Source: an uncultured Eubacteriales bacterium (GTDB taxonomy: Bacteria > Bacillota > Clostridia > Lachnospirales > CAG-274). From it: 53,143 bases of DNA. Shown here piece by piece: positions 33,298 through 42,805 of the stretch. The notes beneath the pieces were generated by a model, which was not told where the DNA came from, did no database searches, and was given only the letters and a program-made list of their open reading frames with translations. Made by a program: the position numbers and the translations under genes. Numbering within the stretch: the first letter of the stretch is position 1; the number at the start of each line of letters is the position of its first letter. The stretch covers positions 1 to 53,143 of the forward strand of contig CATJCJ010000292.1 of the NCBI GenBank assembly GCA_949738935.1. Direction: 5' to 3'.

Positions 33298-35175
33298 ATG
33301 AAAAATATCAAAATAAGTATAAGATTAACAATGCTATTGTCTTTCTGTATTGTATGTTTACTTGGATTATCTGTTTTCGCGATTATCACAATGAATCAAA
33401 TTGACAAAGAAACAGAAAATATCGCTGATAACTGGATGCCTTCCTCAGTAACAGCCTCAAACATATACATAAATCTTGCCAGATACAGAACAAGCGAATA
33501 TAAATATGTACTTACATCCATCACTGGAGGCAATGCTAATGAAGTCGCTTCTCAAGCGACCGAGTTTTACAACTTAATGCAAGATGAGATTTCAGCTTCT
33601 CAAGGTTATGTCTCAAGCACGGAAGAGCAAAGCACTTTAGATTCTGTTAAAAAAGCCATAGACGCTTACAGCGAACAATTTAAAGTATCCACAACCCTTT
33701 GTGGTGAAAACAAAAATCAGGAAGCTATGGAAAATCTCATAGGTTCTTCAGCGAATGCCTTTAACGTGGCTGTTGATGAGATTAATAAACTTATTGACCT
33801 TAATAAAACCGGGGCGTCAGACGCTAGAACAGCGTCTGACTATACATATACCTGGGCAACAACAAGCTCTATTATAGTTATTATATTTGTTCTCGTTATT
33901 GTAATCACTTTAGGTCTTTTGCTCATTAAATCAATTATAACCCCAATAAAAGTCATTGAGGAAGTTGTCGAGGAAATCGCTGACGGAAATCTAAACAACA
34001 CAGTTCATTATGACGGAAAAGACGAACTTGGTATGCTCGCGAAAGGTTTCAATAAAACCGTTGTTCGTCTTAGAGACTATGTAAAATATATTGATGAAAT
34101 CACTGATGTTTTAAATAAAATAGCCGGCGGTGACTTATGTTACACACTGGTATACGATTACAGCGGCGAATTCGCAAAAATAAAAGACGCTCTTGAAAAC
34201 CTCTCAAATATTTTGAGCAATACAATAGGGAATATACATCAAAGCGCAAATCAAGTTTCAGACGGTTCCGCTCAGGTTTCAGACAGTTCTCAGACCCTTG
34301 CCCAAGGAGCGACAGAACAAGCAAGTTCTGTTGAGGAACTTGTCGCTACAATCGGAACAATCTCCGATACAGTAACAGTCAACGCTGAAAGCGCTGAAAG
34401 CGCCAGAAAACTCGCTTACTCTTTTGGGGAAACAATTAAAGAAAGCAACACAAAAATGAATAATATGATTGACTCTATGGCTGAAATCACAGAGACATCG
34501 GGAGAAATCAGTAAAATTATAAAACTTATTGATGATATAGCTTTCCAAACAAACATATTGTCTCTTAACGCGGCAGTCGAGGCAGCAAGAGCCGGCACAG
34601 CCGGAAAAGGTTTCGCTGTTGTCGCTGATGAAGTTCGTAACCTTGCCACAAAGAGTGCCGAAGCGGCAAAGAACACTTCAGCGCTTATCAAAAACTCAAT
34701 AAAAGCTGTTGACAACGGAACAAAAATAGCTGATGACACAGCTAAAATACTTAATTCTGTTGTTGAAAAAACCGAACAACTTATTGGGACAATGAACTCA
34801 ATCGCCAAATCAAGTGAAAGTCAATCTGACGCAATTTTACAAGTAAAAGATGGTGTGGAACAAATATCAAATGTTGTTCAGGCAAATTCAGCGTCCGCTG
34901 AACAAAGCGCGTCAATAAGCGAGGAGCTCAACGAACAAGCCAACATTCTTAAGACTCTTGTCGGAAGATTTAAAATCAAAACGGGATACAATAATTCTTA
35001 CACCAATGCTTATCCGTCTCCCGCTGCTATAAACAATATTTCTATTCCAAATAATATAAATTTAAACAGCGCTCCATCTTTCCCTGATGAGATTGTTTTA
35101 GATGAAAACGCAAATGACGCTTATGTTCCTGAAGTGAATCTTGTAAAAAATGATTACGGCAATGATAAATATTAA
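33298..35175 (+). CDS. Methyl-accepting chemotaxis protein with four-helix-bundle sensor
   Basis: A 625-residue chemoreceptor. First helix ~10-32 ([20 protein letters not shown]); extracellular ~35-188 all-helical, matching the 4HB_MCP sensor class; second helix ~188-212; HAMP ~213-265 with a second HAMP-like unit; signalling domain ~340-585 with [20 protein letters not shown] near 414. The tail (~590-625) is Asn/Ser/Pro-rich and unstructured. The ATG at 33298 follows AAGGAG. An in-frame extension to 33091 exists but runs through the family B element and lacks a ribosome site, so I reject it. Ends in a strong terminator. Confidence 0.92.
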   Translation: MKNIKISIRLTMLLSFCIVCLLGLSVFAIITMNQIDKETENIADNWMPSSVTASNIYINLARYRTSEYKYVLTSITGGNANEVASQATEFYNLMQDEISASQGYVSSTEEQSTLDSVKKAIDAYSEQFKVSTTLCGENKNQEAMENLIGSSANAFNVAVDEINKLIDLNKTGASDARTASDYTYTWATTSSIIVIIFVLVIVITLGLLLIKSIITPIKVIEEVVEEIADGNLNNTVHYDGKDELGMLAKGFNKTVVRLRDYVKYIDEITDVLNKIAGGDLCYTLVYDYSGEFAKIKDALENLSNILSNTIGNIHQSANQVSDGSAQVSDSSQTLAQGATEQASSVEELVATIGTISDTVTVNAESAESARKLAYSFGETIKESNTKMNNMIDSMAEITETSGEISKIIKLIDDIAFQTNILSLNAAVEAARAGTAGKGFAVVADEVRNLATKSAEAAKNTSALIKNSIKAVDNGTKIADDTAKILNSVVEKTEQLIGTMNSIAKSSESQSDAILQVKDGVEQISNVVQANSASAEQSASISEELNEQANILKTLVGRFKIKTGYNNSYTNAYPSPAAINNISIPNNINLNSAPSFPDEIVLDENANDAYVPEVNLVKNDYGNDKY

Positions 35176-35192
35176 TTAAATAAAATACATTA

Positions 35193-35225
35193 AAAATTCC
35201 CCGACATTAAATATCGGGGAATTTT
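35193..35225 (+). terminator. Terminator after the second chemoreceptor
   Basis: AAAATTCCCCGA (35193-35204) pairs perfectly with TCGGGGAATTTT (35214-35225), ~17 bases past the stop, then CTTCG. Confidence 0.85.
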
Positions 35226-35251
35226 CTTCGCCTATGCGCAAAAATCAGCGC

Positions 35252-35331
35252 GGTAAACGTCATAAATTATGACGTTCGTTTACTATAATAGACCTACTTG
35301 CAAATGTCACAAAGATTTACACGTAGGTCTA
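35252..35331. repeat. Two adjacent inverted repeats between the second chemoreceptor and the PL9 lyase
   Basis: First, a palindrome at about 35252-35282 with arms GTAAAC and GTTTAC around GTCATAAATTATGAC. Second, a 43-base hairpin at 35289-35331 with ends TAGACCTAC and GTAGGTCTA and 17-base arms holding two mismatches. The latter lies after the PL9 stop on the minus strand and may serve as its terminator; its ends resemble family D. Confidence 0.6.
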
Positions 35332-35346
35332 ATTAATTATCAAATA

Positions 35347-36822
35347 TTAAAATAACTTATCAAATACAGATACACTTGTTGTCTTATTATTGTTAACATT
35401 TTCCACAACCTCCGCGGCCGCCGAACGTATAACTATTTCCTTATCAGAGATGTTCTTAACTTCCAAATTAACACCTTCATAAGCCTTAGGCAAATCATCA
35501 GGTTCCTCTCCCGACCATCCGTTTATATTCTCCCATTTATAAGCAGTATATCCGTCAAGATGATAATTTATTTTATTGCCAAAAGAGATACAATTTTCAG
35601 CGTAAATTTTAGCTCTCGAATTATTTTTATCAAAGCCATACTTTATATGGTCAAAAGCTATACAATTTTTCATAAACCTCATAGAATTATCTCTTGTAAA
35701 TTTACTTCCAAATTTAAATCCATTAGGATTTCCGCCCCAGTTCTCAAAAGCAAACTGGCTTGATTTAAAAGTACCCTTTGACGTAGGAATCTCTCCAAAA
35801 ATATCATCAAGTTTAGCAAAATAAACTGACTTATCCCCATTTATGTCACAAAGAGACCCTTCATTATAAGCCTTTACAAAATCGTTATAAACATTTTCCT
35901 CAGACAAATCTTTAAATCGTCTGATAATCGGCAAATTCTCATCAAGAGAAAGACCTTTAACATAGTCATTATATCCAAAAGCGCTCTCAGGCGTTCCGTT
36001 ATTCCAACACATACAATTAACATAATCATTTCTATATGTCCAGTGTCCGCCCACAGCCTTAAAACTCTCGCTTTGGTCAGAAACATCTTTATCAAAACTA
36101 TCCCAAGCATCGTCACTGTTTTCCCACGCGTAACAATCATAAAAATAATTTCTATTAGAAAGAATTGAAACCAAATCGTCAGTAACAGCGGAACCAGCGC
36201 CAAGTTTAATGGCAAATCCGTCAGCATTTCCTCCAAGAGTAAACACATCACAATTTCTATAGCTATAAACCCCTTTAAGCACATTTCCGCAGGCACCGCC
36301 TGTAATTTGAATGCCACTATCATTGTTATATCTCAAAATACAGTTTGAGACCTCATTTTTGACTGCTTCCGTTCCTTTAATAAGTATACCATTATCATGC
36401 CCTTTTTCAATAATAAGGTTTTTAATCACATTATTAGAACTACTAACCCTTACAGCGACATCTGAATCCGAAGATTTATTATTCACAATATCATTTTGAC
36501 CTTTCATTTTTTCAAAATTCAAAACAGGGAGAGTACCGTCACTCATTGGAACTCCAATAATAGACTGTCCTCCCTTTTCAAGTTTAACGCCATCTTCCAT
36601 ATCAATAGAATTCACAATATAAATACAGCTTTTTCCAGAAGAAACAGCGTCAGCAAGCTCTCCATAAGTAGAAACTTTAATTCCATTAGATGTATCAAGA
36701 TAATCCGTCAATAATATTGGATTTTGTGATTCTTCCGCAAAAACCGTAAAACTTCCAACCCCCATCAAACCGGAAAAAGCCCCAATAACCGTTAATAACG
36801 CCAACATTCTTTTATACTTCAT
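35347..36822 (-). CDS. Secreted pectate lyase, PL9-like
   Basis: Predicted to cleave polygalacturonate by beta-elimination. The 491-residue protein has a signal peptide (1-~29, ending SFTVFAEE) and a right-handed beta-helix. The run GGNADGFAIKLGAG, then DCYAWENSDDAWDSFD, is the Ca-binding and catalytic region of PL9 enzymes, in which the Lys (here after FAI) acts as base and Asp residues bind calcium. CISFGN and CIAFDH are further helix turns. There is no dockerin or surface anchor, so it is probably freely secreted. GGGGG precedes the ATG. dut ends 30 bases upstream in the same direction, so they may share a transcript. It lies among chemoreceptor genes. Confidence 0.85.
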   Translation of the reverse strand: MKYKRMLALLTVIGAFSGLMGVGSFTVFAEESQNPILLTDYLDTSNGIKVSTYGELADAVSSGKSCIYIVNSIDMEDGVKLEKGGQSIIGVPMSDGTLPVLNFEKMKGQNDIVNNKSSDSDVAVRVSSSNNVIKNLIIEKGHDNGILIKGTEAVKNEVSNCILRYNNDSGIQITGGACGNVLKGVYSYRNCDVFTLGGNADGFAIKLGAGSAVTDDLVSILSNRNYFYDCYAWENSDDAWDSFDKDVSDQSESFKAVGGHWTYRNDYVNCMCWNNGTPESAFGYNDYVKGLSLDENLPIIRRFKDLSEENVYNDFVKAYNEGSLCDINGDKSVYFAKLDDIFGEIPTSKGTFKSSQFAFENWGGNPNGFKFGSKFTRDNSMRFMKNCIAFDHIKYGFDKNNSRAKIYAENCISFGNKINYHLDGYTAYKWENINGWSGEEPDDLPKAYEGVNLEVKNISDKEIVIRSAAAEVVENVNNNKTTSVSVFDKLF

Positions 36823-36852
36823 ACAAATTTCCCCCTTTTTTTTAAAATCTTT

Positions 36853-37371
36853 TTACTTTCCTGAGCTTCCAAGTTTACCGCCGCCCCTTTTGGATGAAAT
36901 ATCGGCAAGCTCACCAAAACTCAGCTCACATACATCAAACTCATTGTGCACACAATGAACAATACCTTGAAACAAAGCTTTAGAATAAGGATATACAACA
37001 TAAGCTTCCTCAATAATAGTTTTCTCCGGCTCTCCAAACTCATTAATATCCTTTTTAAGTATAATGACAGGTTTCAAATTAGCGTTTGTAGCGGCGAGAA
37101 ACCACTCACCTCTATAACTTGAGTCAATCACACCAGCGCTATATTTAATACCCTTACTGCCGCTTGAGCCCCTTTCCTGGATTTGAATATAATACCCCTC
37201 AGGAATAGCGCTGGCGACTCCCGTAGGCACCAAAACCGTTTCCCCAGGCTTTATAATTAAATATTCCTCCTCAAAGCACGGATATATATCAAATCCAGCA
37301 TTCCATTTTTCTTTTGTGGGAATAATCCCGTTACTTTTAACTTTAGCGAAATATATTTTTCCAAAATCCAT
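36853..37371 (-). CDS. dut: dUTP diphosphatase, trimeric type
   Basis: Hydrolyses dUTP to dUMP, keeping uracil out of DNA. The 172-residue protein has the trimeric dUTPase motifs in order: AGFDIYP (25-31), VPTGV, ERGSSGSKGI, AGVIDSSYRGEW and the C-terminal RGGGKLGSSG arm. It is longer than the usual ~150 because of a segment around GEPEKTIIEEAYVVYPYSK, and the substrate loop differs slightly, as in the divergent dUTPases of some Clostridia and phages. The ATG at 37371 has GGGAG seven bases upstream; an upstream GTG lacks a site. It follows a terminator of the third chemoreceptor and precedes the PL9 gene. Confidence 0.85.
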   Translation of the reverse strand: MDFGKIYFAKVKSNGIIPTKEKWNAGFDIYPCFEEEYLIIKPGETVLVPTGVASAIPEGYYIQIQERGSSGSKGIKYSAGVIDSSYRGEWFLAATNANLKPVIILKKDINEFGEPEKTIIEEAYVVYPYSKALFQGIVHCVHNEFDVCELSFGELADISSKRGGGKLGSSGK

Positions 37372-37418
37372 AGTAAAACTCCCAAAAATATTTTTACACA
37401 CTATTATTTGTCCAAAAC

Positions 37419-37457
37419 TTATAAAACACTGATTATAGATTAATCAGTGTTTTATAA
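37419..37457 (-). terminator. Terminator after the third chemoreceptor
   Basis: TTATAAAACACTGATTA (37419-37435) pairs perfectly with TAATCAGTGTTTTATAA (37441-37457), 31 bases past the stop; on the minus strand GTTTT follows. Confidence 0.75.
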
Positions 37458-37487
37458 AATTCTACAGCTTATCGCCAAAAAATCATA

Positions 37488-39551
37488 TTAATACTTTCCA
37501 AAATCCTTTGTCTTGTCAAAATCAATAACATCAATGTCATAATTAACAGGAGCGGATGCTTTAGGAACCGAAGCCGCGACAGCGTCTGCAACTGACGGCG
37601 AACCTTCAGGAATATGCTGCACACCTCTTTCAGAAGTTATATTTAATGGAGGAGCGCTTCTGTTTTCTCTCACTTCTTTTTTTATAGGTGCTGAGTTTAA
37701 AGATAACCTTTTATTTTGCTCTATAGTCTTATTCAACTGTTTATTCTGTTCAATTTCAATTCTTGATTTAAGTTTAAATTTTGATATAGACGCCATAATA
37801 GAGTCAGCGTCTTTAGCAAAGTTATTTGACGCCATTGCCTCAGCGGCGCGAGAAATTTCTCTGGCGACAGAATCTATCTCAGAGATACCTTTATTCAAAG
37901 CCTCAATTTCAGAGCCCTGCTCACTTGATATTCTTGAGGTTTTCTCAATAATAGCCGAGATATTATTAATTTTTTCTATTATATCAGAAAGCGACTCCGC
38001 CGTATTATGAGCGATAGCTGAACCATCAGAGATTTTCTCAATAGCGCTTTCAATAAGTTCTGTAATTTCCTTTGCCGCCTGCTGAGTTCTTGAAGCGAGG
38101 GTTCTAACCTCATCAGCTACAACAGCGAAACCTTTTCCGTGCTCACCGGCTCTGGCCGCCTCAACAGCGGCGTTAAGAGCGAGGATATTAGTTTGAAAAG
38201 CGATATCATCAATAACTTTAATAATGTTAGAAATACTGTTTGAGGTATCATTTATAGCGTTCATAGCAGAAAGCATACTGCCCATTTGCTCATTGCCGAC
38301 AGAGATACTCTCTTTAGCTATAACAGCGATTTCATTAGCGTCAGATGTACTTTTCTCATTTTCAACTGATTGCTGCAAGAGTTTTGAGATTCCCTCATTA
38401 AGTCTATTAATAGCGTCTGTCTGACGAATAGTTTTTCCGGAAAGGTCAGAACTTGACCTTGAAATCTGTTTTGACTCAGAATTAACCCTCTTAATAGAAT
38501 CTTCAAAATTGCTTATAAGCTCATTAAAATTGCCTATAGCGATATTAACATAATTTTTAATAACCTCAAAATCACCTTTGTAATATCCATTTAAAGAAAC
38601 ATCAAGATTAAATTTAGATATTTCATTAAAAATCTCAACAAATTCCCTAAGGCAGTCACCAATAACATCAATAGAGCCATTAACAGCGTTTTTAATTTTA
38701 CCAAAAACACCGTCATAATTACCGCTGATTTTAGAACCAAAAGTATTTTGCTGAGAAATATCATTAAATACTCTCAAAAAATCCAACATTACTTTATCAA
38801 CCGATTTAATAAAAGTATTTATTTTAACAGCGTAATCTTTAAATTCTCCCGAGTAAACATTTTCATTAATACGCTTTGAAAAATCCCCCATAGCGGCGGA
38901 ACTAATAACGGAATCAAGACTGTCAAAAAAATCAAAAACAACTCCCGAATCATCGGCGATATTATTAAAAGCCGCTTTTTCACCGGAGAAGTTCAAAGAA
39001 ATATCATCAAAATTCCCATCAACATAATTTCGAAAAGCATCGGCAAGAGCGTTTGTCTCACTTGAGAGTTTTGACACAATAAAATTAAGTTCTGAAGCGG
39101 TCTTTTTAAAATTCCCCGAATAAGCACCCTCATCAACAGAAAGAACAGCGGCGCCGTCCTCAACTTTTTTGGAAAGACCAGAGATATCAGAAACGACATT
39201 TCCAAAAGCGTCTGTAATATCAGCGATTTTATTTGATAAAACATCAATGTCATAAGAATCATTTGTTCTAAAAGACACATTAAAATTACCTTTTGAAAAA
39301 GACGTAACCTTATCAGATAACTCCGAAACCTTTTTTTCCATTTTTTTAGGAAGAACAACTCCCGCCACAATCGCTATAACAGCGACAACAACAGCAAAGA
39401 CTGAGATAAGCGCAATCGTCGGAACCGCCGAAAGACCCATAAAGACTATAAGCGAAACCGAAATAATCCCATACACAACAGAAACAGCGGCAATCGCGAA
39501 AAACGCCAAGGCGATTTTCTTTCCTGTTGACTTACCATTTTGATTTGTCAT
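37488..39551 (-). CDS. Methyl-accepting chemotaxis protein, poly-HAMP type without extracellular sensor
   Basis: A 687-residue receptor. Two hydrophobic helices (~13-35 and ~38-64) are joined by only a few residues, so there is no outside sensor. Residues ~66-370 are cytoplasmic and hold several repeated units with G-D/N-F and Y-x-G-x-F motifs ([52 protein letters not shown]), which look like a HAMP array. The signalling domain (~375-600) has [20 protein letters not shown] near 447. The tail is Pro/Ala-rich and disordered. Such receptors sense internal or membrane state. AGAAGG precedes the ATG. Upstream, ACCGATAT (39593-39586) looks like a sigma-28 -10, without a good -35. Confidence 0.9.
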   Translation of the reverse strand: MTNQNGKSTGKKIALAFFAIAAVSVVYGIISVSLIVFMGLSAVPTIALISVFAVVVAVIAIVAGVVLPKKMEKKVSELSDKVTSFSKGNFNVSFRTNDSYDIDVLSNKIADITDAFGNVVSDISGLSKKVEDGAAVLSVDEGAYSGNFKKTASELNFIVSKLSSETNALADAFRNYVDGNFDDISLNFSGEKAAFNNIADDSGVVFDFFDSLDSVISSAAMGDFSKRINENVYSGEFKDYAVKINTFIKSVDKVMLDFLRVFNDISQQNTFGSKISGNYDGVFGKIKNAVNGSIDVIGDCLREFVEIFNEISKFNLDVSLNGYYKGDFEVIKNYVNIAIGNFNELISNFEDSIKRVNSESKQISRSSSDLSGKTIRQTDAINRLNEGISKLLQQSVENEKSTSDANEIAVIAKESISVGNEQMGSMLSAMNAINDTSNSISNIIKVIDDIAFQTNILALNAAVEAARAGEHGKGFAVVADEVRTLASRTQQAAKEITELIESAIEKISDGSAIAHNTAESLSDIIEKINNISAIIEKTSRISSEQGSEIEALNKGISEIDSVAREISRAAEAMASNNFAKDADSIMASISKFKLKSRIEIEQNKQLNKTIEQNKRLSLNSAPIKKEVRENRSAPPLNITSERGVQHIPEGSPSVADAVAASVPKASAPVNYDIDVIDFDKTKDFGKY

Positions 39552-39585
39552 TGAATATACCTTCTTTCATATTATAAAATTTAAT

Positions 39586-39593
39586 ATATCGGT
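39586..39593 (-). promoter_or_regulatory. Possible sigma-28 -10 element of the third chemoreceptor
   Basis: On the minus strand ACCGATAT matches seven of eight bases of the GCCGATAT consensus and lies 34 bases before the ATG. The expected TAAA at -35 is not present, so the call is weak. Confidence 0.35.
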
Positions 39594-39814
39594 CAGCGCC
39601 GACACAGAAAAACATTGTTAACAGACGCTTCGCCGTCATATTAACATTTCCTTATGTATAAAATAAAAAGCCCTTAGAGTAACACCGCATAACCAATTGT
39701 CCATAAAATTCTAATTATACGCTATTCCCTTTATACAATAATTATAAAATAAATTGATATTTATTGCAATAATTATTTAAAATTTATATATAGAAAAATA
39801 TTTTTAAATTTTAT

Positions 39815-39841
39815 TAACTTTTCACATAATCAGTCCGATAT
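39815..39841 (+). promoter_or_regulatory. Sigma-28-type promoter of the 203-residue protein gene
   Basis: TAAC (39815-39818), 15 bases, then TCCGATAT (39834-39841) match the flagellar consensus at three of four and seven of eight bases. The leader is ~75 bases. Confidence 0.7.
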
Positions 39842-39923
39842 ATTTTATATAAAGAAATATTGGTTATTTTAACCTTTAAATGTAGCTGGCAATTAATATA
39901 TAATTTTAAAAGGAGGTAATATT

Positions 39924-40535
39924 ATGTCAGTAAACTCTGTAGATTATACAAAATACACTCAGACATATGAGGCAACTCAAAGTCAAGAACAAACTTCCCC
40001 TAAAGAAACATCGGAAAAAGCGGAAAAAACAACTCAAACAACTTATGACACATATGAAAAAGGCTCAGATACAACTTTCAACCGCGCCGACGCTTTAAAA
40101 GCTGTTGAGGCGGCAAACAACGCGAAAGCTAAAAGTATGCAGACCCTTTTAAACAGCATGATTAAAACTCAATATGAAAAATACAAAAAAGCCAACTCAG
40201 GAAACCTCAAAGATTACTTCTCAAATCTTCAAGTTGACGAGGCTACAAGACTTCAGGCTCAGCAAGAAATATCAGAAGACGGCTACTGGGGTGTTGAACA
40301 AACTTCCGGAAGAATTTTTGATTTCGCTGTCGCTCTCGCTGGAAACGACCCTGAAAAATTAGCTGAGATGAAAGACGCCGTAATAAAAGGCTTCAAACTT
40401 GCTGAGGATATGTGGGGAGGTTCTCTTCCATCAATTTCTCAAAATACTTATGACCGAGTAATGGAGCGTTTTGACGAGTATGAAAAGAGTTTAACAGCAA
40501 CATCAGCTACAACCGACACAGCTGCTGCCCAATAA
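39924..40535 (+). CDS. Small protein of unknown function in the flagellar regulon
   Basis: I do not recognise a named family with certainty. The 203-residue protein has a disordered N-terminal third rich in Thr, Gln, Glu and Lys (residues 1-50) and a compact helical part (~55-190). The segment EDGYWGVEQTSGRIFDFAVALAGNDPEKLAEM and the later LPSISQNTYDRVMERFDEY resemble a domain in uncharacterised proteins of flagellated bacteria. There is no signal peptide or membrane helix. AAGGAGG precedes the ATG. The sigma-28-type promoter and two terminators make it a single-gene unit. Possible roles are a flagellum-exported substrate or a motility-linked regulator; both are guesses. Confidence 0.72.
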   Translation: MSVNSVDYTKYTQTYEATQSQEQTSPKETSEKAEKTTQTTYDTYEKGSDTTFNRADALKAVEAANNAKAKSMQTLLNSMIKTQYEKYKKANSGNLKDYFSNLQVDEATRLQAQQEISEDGYWGVEQTSGRIFDFAVALAGNDPEKLAEMKDAVIKGFKLAEDMWGGSLPSISQNTYDRVMERFDEYEKSLTATSATTDTAAAQ

Positions 40536-40546
40536 GGCAAAAGCTC

Positions 40547-40580
40547 AAGGAATAGGGGTCAAATCCCCGATAATTTCCTT
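40547..40580 (+). terminator. Terminator after the 203-residue protein gene
   Basis: AAGGAA with TTCCTT and an inner GGGG/CCCC pair form a stem followed by TTTTA, 12 bases past the stop. Confidence 0.7.
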
Positions 40581-40605
40581 TTTATATAAATAAATACCTA
40601 AAAGA

Positions 40606-40641
40606 AACCTTTGCCAATATACAGACCGGCAAAGGTTTTTT
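40606..40641. terminator. Bidirectional terminator between convergent genes
   Basis: AACCTTTGCC (40606-40615) pairs with GGCAAAGGTT (40628-40637) and is followed by a T run on the plus strand; on the minus strand TTTCTTTT follows, so it also serves the DUF4127 gene. Confidence 0.8.
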
Positions 40642-40644
40642 TAA

Positions 40645-42534
40645 TCAATTATCATCCAACACAAATTTCTCAATATCACAGTCAAATCCAAGATAACACT
40701 CAAAAAGCCTTCCCCAAGGGAAATTATAATCCAAAATATCAAATCTTTTGGTGATATATTTTTTCTCACCAATAAAATATATCTTATCTCTAAAAGCGGA
40801 CAAAACTTCCTCACTTCCGATAACAGGCAAAAGCTTTTCACTTTTCAAAGTATCCTCATAAACAGGAACAAATCTTTCATTTGTCAAAATTCTCTTTCCG
40901 CTGACGGTATAAAAACCATCCTCAGCGCAATGTACAGAAAGCAGCCCCAAATGAGATGTTATAAAATCGCAGCTGTCGTCATTATTTTCAGAAAATTGTT
41001 TCATTATTCCAAAAACCTGAGCGTGAGCTATCCCAAGACCTATAGCGTTAGCGTTTGTATTCCACGCACTATAGCAGGCGAGTTCATTAACTCCAATTCC
41101 CCCTGTTTTTTCCTTTGAGTTTCTAAGCAAAGTTTTAAACAAAGTATTCTGACCAGAAGCCAAAATGTCACCGCTATAAATCTCAATAAGTCCAACATCT
41201 CTTCCAATTTTTTTACTTTCCTCCATTTTCTTAATAACATCTCCGACCGAAACAGTCTTATTGCCATAATCAAAAATATATAAATCAATTTTAGAGTTCG
41301 TTTTATTTTTTCCGGCACATACAAAGCTCAAATCATTTTTAACAAGAGAATTCACTTTCAAGACATCAAACTGAGCGACCTCACCTTCCGGACTTGTACT
41401 ATACACATTAAAATCCGAAGAGATATTTTTTCTTTTAGACAAACTTCTGGCATAAATAAGCTGAGGAATCTCGTCCGTGCCAAAAATAAAATTAATATTC
41501 TCGCCTTTTCCCTTCAACGCCAAATCAGCCTGACGAGCGCCTCTGTTATCTTTAAGCAATTTATAAATACTTCTTGGGCCATTTGTAATATAATTTCTGG
41601 CAAAACTGAATTTAATAGGAGTCCCGTTTTCTCTGGGAATCCACTCAGCGTTTTTTCCATTCATATAAGTTATAAAATCCGGAATTTGAAAATCATCATT
41701 ACTCACAATAATTTCATCTATCTTCCCATCTTCCTGCATCCTCATCAGCTTTAAAAATATATCGGACACAGAGGAAAAAGGCATAATATATTTAGACAGA
41801 TAACTCTTATATGGCTCAATCCACCTATAAACAGCGTCAAAATGTTTAATAAAGTCCTGTTCCCATTGTTCCAAAGCCTCGTCACCAAGTTCAGTCCGTT
41901 TATTTGTCACATAACTCCATTCCATAATAAGCTGAACAGGATTAACTCTTGAAAATTTCATCTCAATATAACTTTTATCCTCACATCCATTATTACACTT
42001 AGTATAATAATATCCCAAACCATGATATTTTTTATTATCTCTCCATATATCATTCATACGAGTTTCCGGAAGTGTTCTTGGCATAGAGACATTAACATAA
42101 TATTTAGGCTTCCGATAATTTGAGACAAGCTCATCAAGTTCTGAGAGAGCCTTCTGATAATCCAAGTAATTATCACCGCATCTGCTTCCGACAAGACCCG
42201 CCGTCATATAAGACGAGGTATTTATAATAACTGTAGTATCCTCATTATCAGCCTTAGATACAGCATCTCTAATCTGTTCCCTAACTTTTTCACTTTTTAC
42301 AAATCTATTGTAGCTGGCGTTTATGGGAAACATATCAAGAACATCTTTATCAGGTGCGAAAAACTCTTCGCCATTAAGTTTCCCAAGTTTATCCAAATAA
42401 TCCAAACTAACGGGTCTGCCGTCTATCGGGGCGGTAACAATCTCACCAAACACACAAGAAACCACAACAACAAACACCAACGCCATTACACCAAAAAAAA
42501 CAACTGTATTTCTCAAAAAAATCATTTTCTTCAC
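40645..42534 (-). CDS. DUF4127-family secreted or membrane-anchored protein
   Basis: The 629-residue protein matches the DUF4127 family: APIDGRPVSLDYLDKL just after the N-terminal helix and NELACYSAWNTNANAIGLGI near residue 490 are its two best-conserved blocks. Function is unknown; the many conserved Asp, Asn and His residues suggest an enzyme. The N-terminus (~8-30) is a signal peptide or anchor, so it acts outside. I keep the GTG at 42534, with AAAGGAG four bases upstream; an ATG three codons later is possible. It is a single gene. Downstream is a bidirectional terminator; upstream is the fold-back repeat at 42575. Confidence 0.82.
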   Translation of the reverse strand: MKKMIFLRNTVVFFGVMALVFVVVVSCVFGEIVTAPIDGRPVSLDYLDKLGKLNGEEFFAPDKDVLDMFPINASYNRFVKSEKVREQIRDAVSKADNEDTTVIINTSSYMTAGLVGSRCGDNYLDYQKALSELDELVSNYRKPKYYVNVSMPRTLPETRMNDIWRDNKKYHGLGYYYTKCNNGCEDKSYIEMKFSRVNPVQLIMEWSYVTNKRTELGDEALEQWEQDFIKHFDAVYRWIEPYKSYLSKYIMPFSSVSDIFLKLMRMQEDGKIDEIIVSNDDFQIPDFITYMNGKNAEWIPRENGTPIKFSFARNYITNGPRSIYKLLKDNRGARQADLALKGKGENINFIFGTDEIPQLIYARSLSKRKNISSDFNVYSTSPEGEVAQFDVLKVNSLVKNDLSFVCAGKNKTNSKIDLYIFDYGNKTVSVGDVIKKMEESKKIGRDVGLIEIYSGDILASGQNTLFKTLLRNSKEKTGGIGVNELACYSAWNTNANAIGLGIAHAQVFGIMKQFSENNDDSCDFITSHLGLLSVHCAEDGFYTVSGKRILTNERFVPVYEDTLKSEKLLPVIGSEEVLSAFRDKIYFIGEKKYITKRFDILDYNFPWGRLFECYLGFDCDIEKFVLDDN

Positions 42535-42574
42535 AACACTCCTTTAACACCAAAATAACTTAAAGGCTAAAGAC

Positions 42575-42785
42575 CTTGGGCGTTGCCCAAACCCCACAAG
42601 CTTTCTTGAAAGAAAGCTTAGCAAAGAACTTCAGTGCGAAACTATCGTTTCGCTGACAAATATCAACCCTTCACGGCAAAAACGATAGTTTTTTCTTATC
42701 AAAGTTTAGGGTCAAGCCCTTTTTAAAGGGCTTGCAGGGTATGGGACAGCGTCCCATGGTTTTAACTTAACGCATATGGGCAGAA
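42575..42785. repeat. Fold-back repeat family H copy
   Basis: Positions 42706-42778, with hairpin CAAGCCCTTTTTAAAGGGC, GGGTATGGGACAGCGTCCCA and GGTTTTAACTTAA, are an almost exact inverted copy of 52855-52932. The other half (CCCCACAAGCTTTCTTGAAA onward) is a diverged inverse arm. It fills most of the 271-base gap between mntR-like and DUF4127 genes. Confidence 0.8.
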
Positions 42786-42805
42786 CCCTCAATGTTTTTC
42801 TTTTC

